From the NCBI GenBank assembly GCA_036745245.1, contig DAIOGN010000158.1, positions 1 through 6,456 of the forward strand: a DNA stretch of 6,456 nucleotides, written 5' to 3'. The DNA is from DAIOGN01 sp036745245. GTDB lineage: Bacteria > Zixibacteria > MSB-5A5 > JAUVRN01. This document shows, piece after piece, positions 4,498-6,456 of the stretch (positions are counted from its first letter, which is position 1; the number at the start of each line of letters is the position of its first letter). The translations under genes and the position numbers were made by a program. Below the pieces are notes generated by a model. It did not search any database. It was given only the letters and a program-made list of their open reading frames with translations, and was not told where the DNA came from.

Positions 4498-5244
4498 CTA
4501 TCTCCGCCCCCCCCGCTCCCTGAATATACGTTCAAGATGCTCAAGCTGTTCGGGAGAGTTGATGCCGGTGACCTCCCAGGGGTCGTCGACGCAGTAGGCG
4601 CACACCTTCCGTCCGGCGGCCCTCAAAAGGCCGACCAGGTCGGTTAAGTAATATTCCGACTGACTGTTACCTCTGGACAGGCGGCTTATAAAGTCCCACA
4701 GGTCGGTGGATTCGAAGGCCAGGATCCCGGAATTGATCTCCCGGATCTGGCGCTGAGCAACGGTCGCATCCTTGTGTTCGACGATGGCCTCGAGGCTGCC
4801 GTCGGCGGCCCGGACGATTCGGCCGTAGCCCGTGGGGTCGGGGAACTCCGCCGTGAGTACGGTACAGGCGCAGCCCGACTCGGAGTGCAGCCGCAGCATG
4901 TTCGAGAGAGTGGAGGCGCGCAGAAGTGGCACGTCACCCACCAGCACCAGGACGGTGCCAACGAAACCTGCGAGTTCATCTGCGCACTGTTGTACCGCAT
5001 GACCCGTGCCCAGCTGTTGCGCCTGAAGTGCGTAACGCACCGGGCGGCCGTCGAGCGCTGCGCGCACCCGCTCCGCCTGATGCCCGATCACCACCAACGT
5101 GTGCGCGGGTTTAAGCGAGCCCACTTCGTCGAGCACGAAGTCGACGATCGTGGAACCGGCGAAGGGGTGAAGCACCTTGGGCAAATCGGACAGCATCCGT
5201 TTGCCCTGGCCTGCGGCCAAAATGACTACGGCCGGTGCCGTCAT
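4498..5244 (-). CDS. glmU: GlmU-like UDP-GlcNAc pyrophosphorylase, uridylyltransferase domain only
   Basis: This nucleotidyltransferase probably makes UDP-N-acetylglucosamine from UTP and GlcNAc-1-phosphate, the precursor of peptidoglycan and LPS. It follows the N-terminal half of E. coli GlmU closely: LAAGQGKRM (9-17; usual LAAGKGTRM), SDLPKVLHP (19-27), QQLGTGHAVQQ (76-86), GDVPLL (103-108, Mg-binding D104), DPTGYGRI (136-143), IVEHKDAT (154-161), EINSGI (169-174), EYYLTDLVGLL (197-207) and VTGIN (225-229, Mg-binding N229). It ends at 248 residues, where the linker to the left-handed beta-helix acetyltransferase would begin; that second domain (about 200 residues) is absent and no remnant follows. 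ATG 5244 overlaps the panD stop (ATGA), so translation is coupled; a longer frame to 5397 only shadows panD. A run of eight G codes the C-terminal RGGRR. A related sugar-phosphate specificity is possible. Confidence 0.88.
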   Translation of the reverse strand: MTAPAVVILAAGQGKRMLSDLPKVLHPFAGSTIVDFVLDEVGSLKPAHTLVVIGHQAERVRAALDGRPVRYALQAQQLGTGHAVQQCADELAGFVGTVLVLVGDVPLLRASTLSNMLRLHSESGCACTVLTAEFPDPTGYGRIVRAADGSLEAIVEHKDATVAQRQIREINSGILAFESTDLWDFISRLSRGNSQSEYYLTDLVGLLRAAGRKVCAYCVDDPWEVTGINSPEQLEHLERIFRERGGRR

Positions 5245-5597
5245 GCGCGGGAGATTTTCTTGACTCTGTTCTTCTCGGTGACGAACACGAGCGTGGGCTG
5301 GAACTTTGCGGCTTCCCGGGGTTCGGCCAGCCCGTACGAAATCACGATGACCTTGTCGCCCTTCAGCCCCAGCCGGGCGGCGGGACCGTTGAGGCACACT
5401 TCGCCGGCCTTTCCCTTGATGAGGTAGGTCTCGAATCGGTTGCCGTTGTTGACATTCACCACGTGCACCTTTTCGCCCACCAGCATGCCGGCCGCCTTGA
5501 GCAAACGCGGATCGACGGCGAGGCTCCCCTCGTAGTCGAGCTCCGCGCCCGTGACGGTGGCGCGATGGATCTTGGCGCGCAGAATCTGAATCAGCAT
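5241..5597 (-). CDS. panD: Aspartate 1-decarboxylase (pyruvoyl enzyme)
   Basis: PanD decarboxylates L-aspartate to beta-alanine for pantothenate synthesis in the cytoplasm. The proenzyme cuts itself between G24 and S25 (in DYEGS, 21-25), and S25 becomes the pyruvoyl group. Key residues fall at the E. coli numbers: K9 and H11 in AKIHR, R54, T57 and Y58 in NGNRFETY, plus the VCLNGPAAR stretch near residue 70. Length is 118 residues, against 126 in E. coli. The start is ATG 5597, giving the normal N-terminus MLIQILRAKIHRA. It lies 28 bp downstream of panC and its stop overlaps the start of the uridylyltransferase by 4 nt. No strong Shine-Dalgarno is visible, so it may depend on coupling with panC. 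With PanC it supplies beta-alanine to the same pathway. Confidence 0.97.
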   Translation of the reverse strand: MLIQILRAKIHRATVTGAELDYEGSLAVDPRLLKAAGMLVGEKVHVVNVNNGNRFETYLIKGKAGEVCLNGPAARLGLKGDKVIVISYGLAEPREAAKFQPTLVFVTEKNRVKKISRA

Positions 5598-5625
5598 AGC
5601 CTGTGAGTATACACTTCGGGCGGGA

Positions 5626-6456
5626 CTAGTTCAAGAACACGCGCAGGTTGTCTATGAGGCGCGTTTTGCCCACGCGGGCGGCCGCCAGAATCACCACCCG
5701 GCGGTCTTTCGGGCTGCACGGGAGGAGCGTATCGGCCTGGCGCACTTCGAAATAGTCGGGAACGAGGCCCTTCACGCGGGATAGCGCGGCCCTCCCTCGT
5801 CTTTGTGCCGCCCGAGGCGTGGCCCGGCCCGATCGCAGGACCCTGGCCGCCTCTCGAATGGCCCGCGGCAGGGCTAAGGCGACCTCCCGCTCCGCGGCCG
5901 ACAGGAAGCGATTGCGCGACGAGAGGGCCAGACCGTCCAGGTCGCGCCGGGTGGGGCACATGACCACTCTCAAATCGAGGTTCAGATGGTGCGCCACCTG
6001 CTCCACCACCAGTGCCTGCTGGTAGTCCTTAGCGCCGAAGTACGCGCGATGTGGTTTGCATATGGTGAAGAGTTTCACACACACGGTGGCCACGCCGGCA
6101 AAATGCCCAGGCCGATGCGCTCCCTCCAGTTCGGACGCAAGAGGTCCGGGCACCACCATCGTGCCGAATCCCTCCGGGTACATGTCGCGCACGCTCGGTG
6201 CGAAGACCAGGTCGCAGCCCTCGCGGCGCAGGAGTTTCAGGTCGTTCCCGAGTGTACGCGGATAACGGGAGAAGTCTTCGCGTGGTCCGAACTGAGTGGG
6301 GTTGACGAAGATCGAAACCACCACCACATCGCACTCGCGGCGCGCGCGGCGCACGAGGCTGGCATGTCCCTCGTGCAGTGCGCCCATCGTGGGCACCAGC
6401 CCCACCCGGCGGCCCGCTGCACGGTGCTTCTCCACGAGCCGCTGCACGGCCGAAGG
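5626..6456 (-). CDS. panC: Pantothenate synthetase, N-terminus outside the window
   Basis: PanC (pantoate-beta-alanine ligase) uses ATP to form pantoyl-adenylate and then joins beta-alanine, giving pantothenate. The frame is open to the right edge; the GTG at 6447 is an internal valine, and roughly the first 10-15 residues, including the start, are missing. Counting from 6447, motifs are GLVPTMGALHEGH (16-28, with the HxGH ATP signature HEGH), FVNPTQFGP (47-55), the LEGAHRPGHFAGVATV region (107-122), FGAKDYQQ (137-144), RRDLDGLALSSRN (167-179) and the C-terminal KTRLIDN (261-267). The usual GEKD is GAKD here: the Glu is Ala while Lys, Asp and Gln remain, a tolerable change. The stretch 205-228 is unusually Arg/Ala-rich. 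The in-window part (276 residues) is full length for the family at the C-terminus. It is first of the visible minus-strand genes, followed by panD. Confidence 0.96.
   Translation of the reverse strand, partial: PSAVQRLVEKHRAAGRRVGLVPTMGALHEGHASLVRRARRECDVVVVSIFVNPTQFGPREDFSRYPRTLGNDLKLLRREGCDLVFAPSVRDMYPEGFGTMVVPGPLASELEGAHRPGHFAGVATVCVKLFTICKPHRAYFGAKDYQQALVVEQVAHHLNLDLRVVMCPTRRDLDGLALSSRNRFLSAAEREVALALPRAIREAARVLRSGRATPRAAQRRGRAALSRVKGLVPDYFEVRQADTLLPCSPKDRRVVILAAARVGKTRLIDNLRVFLN

Noticed and set aside
5245..5397. N-terminal extension of the GlmU-like protein to 5397
   Set aside because: The extra 51 residues are Arg-rich, overlap panD in another frame and precede the normal GlmU N-terminus; ATG 5244 with the ATGA overlap is the natural start.
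4774..5427. 217-codon plus-strand frame opposite the uridylyltransferase and panD genes
   Set aside because: It is antisense to two clearly conserved genes and has no family resemblance.
5591..5959. 122-codon minus-strand frame overlapping panC
   Set aside because: It is an alternate-frame shadow of panC; the product is Pro/Arg/Gly-rich and lacks motifs.
5626..6456. GTG 6447 as the true start of panC
   Set aside because: The frame stays open to the window edge, and the PanC family has about 15 more residues before this point, so the gene is cut by the window.

Overview
The window looks like ordinary chromosome from a GC-rich, Gram-negative (diderm) bacterium. Evidence for a diderm is a lipoprotein signal peptide, two Sec-type signal peptides and a small predicted outer-membrane barrel-like protein. 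The mix is reminiscent of Candidatus Eisenbacteria or another FCB-related lineage: a secreted protein opening with a TINFQG-type module, a lipoprotein with an FYPLDIGNRWTY motif, and a free-standing LytR_C protein between a small barrel protein and rsfS-rho. This placement rests on recalled family patterns, not on a database search. I see no rRNA, tRNA, CRISPR array, transposase gene or phage gene.

Left side (1-1531): two divergent genes for exported proteins share a 310-bp spacer. A lipoprotein gene runs leftwards out of the window. A 289-residue secreted protein runs rightwards from an extended -10 promoter. A bidirectional intrinsic terminator (1568-1616) and a 17-bp palindrome (1638-1654) separate that gene from rho, which converges on it.

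Centre and right (1657-6456): everything is on the minus strand and reads right to left as panC, panD, a one-domain GlmU-like uridylyltransferase, a small exported protein, a membrane-anchored LytR_C protein, rsfS and rho. PanD makes beta-alanine from aspartate and PanC joins it to pantoate, so the pair makes pantothenate for coenzyme A. The panD stop and the uridylyltransferase start overlap (ATGA). A near-consensus promoter (TTGACA-16-TATATT, 4467-4494) lies directly after the uridylyltransferase stop and probably drives the four-gene unit ending at rho. That unit joins envelope proteins with two growth-control factors: RsfS, which silences 50S subunits, and Rho, which terminates transcription.

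The points most worth a second look are the GlmU-like enzyme lacking its acetyltransferase half, the uncharacterised C-terminal domain of the secreted protein, the two unnamed envelope proteins tied to rsfS-rho, the odd start region of rsfS, and the paired palindromes after rho. No clearly new multi-gene system is visible.
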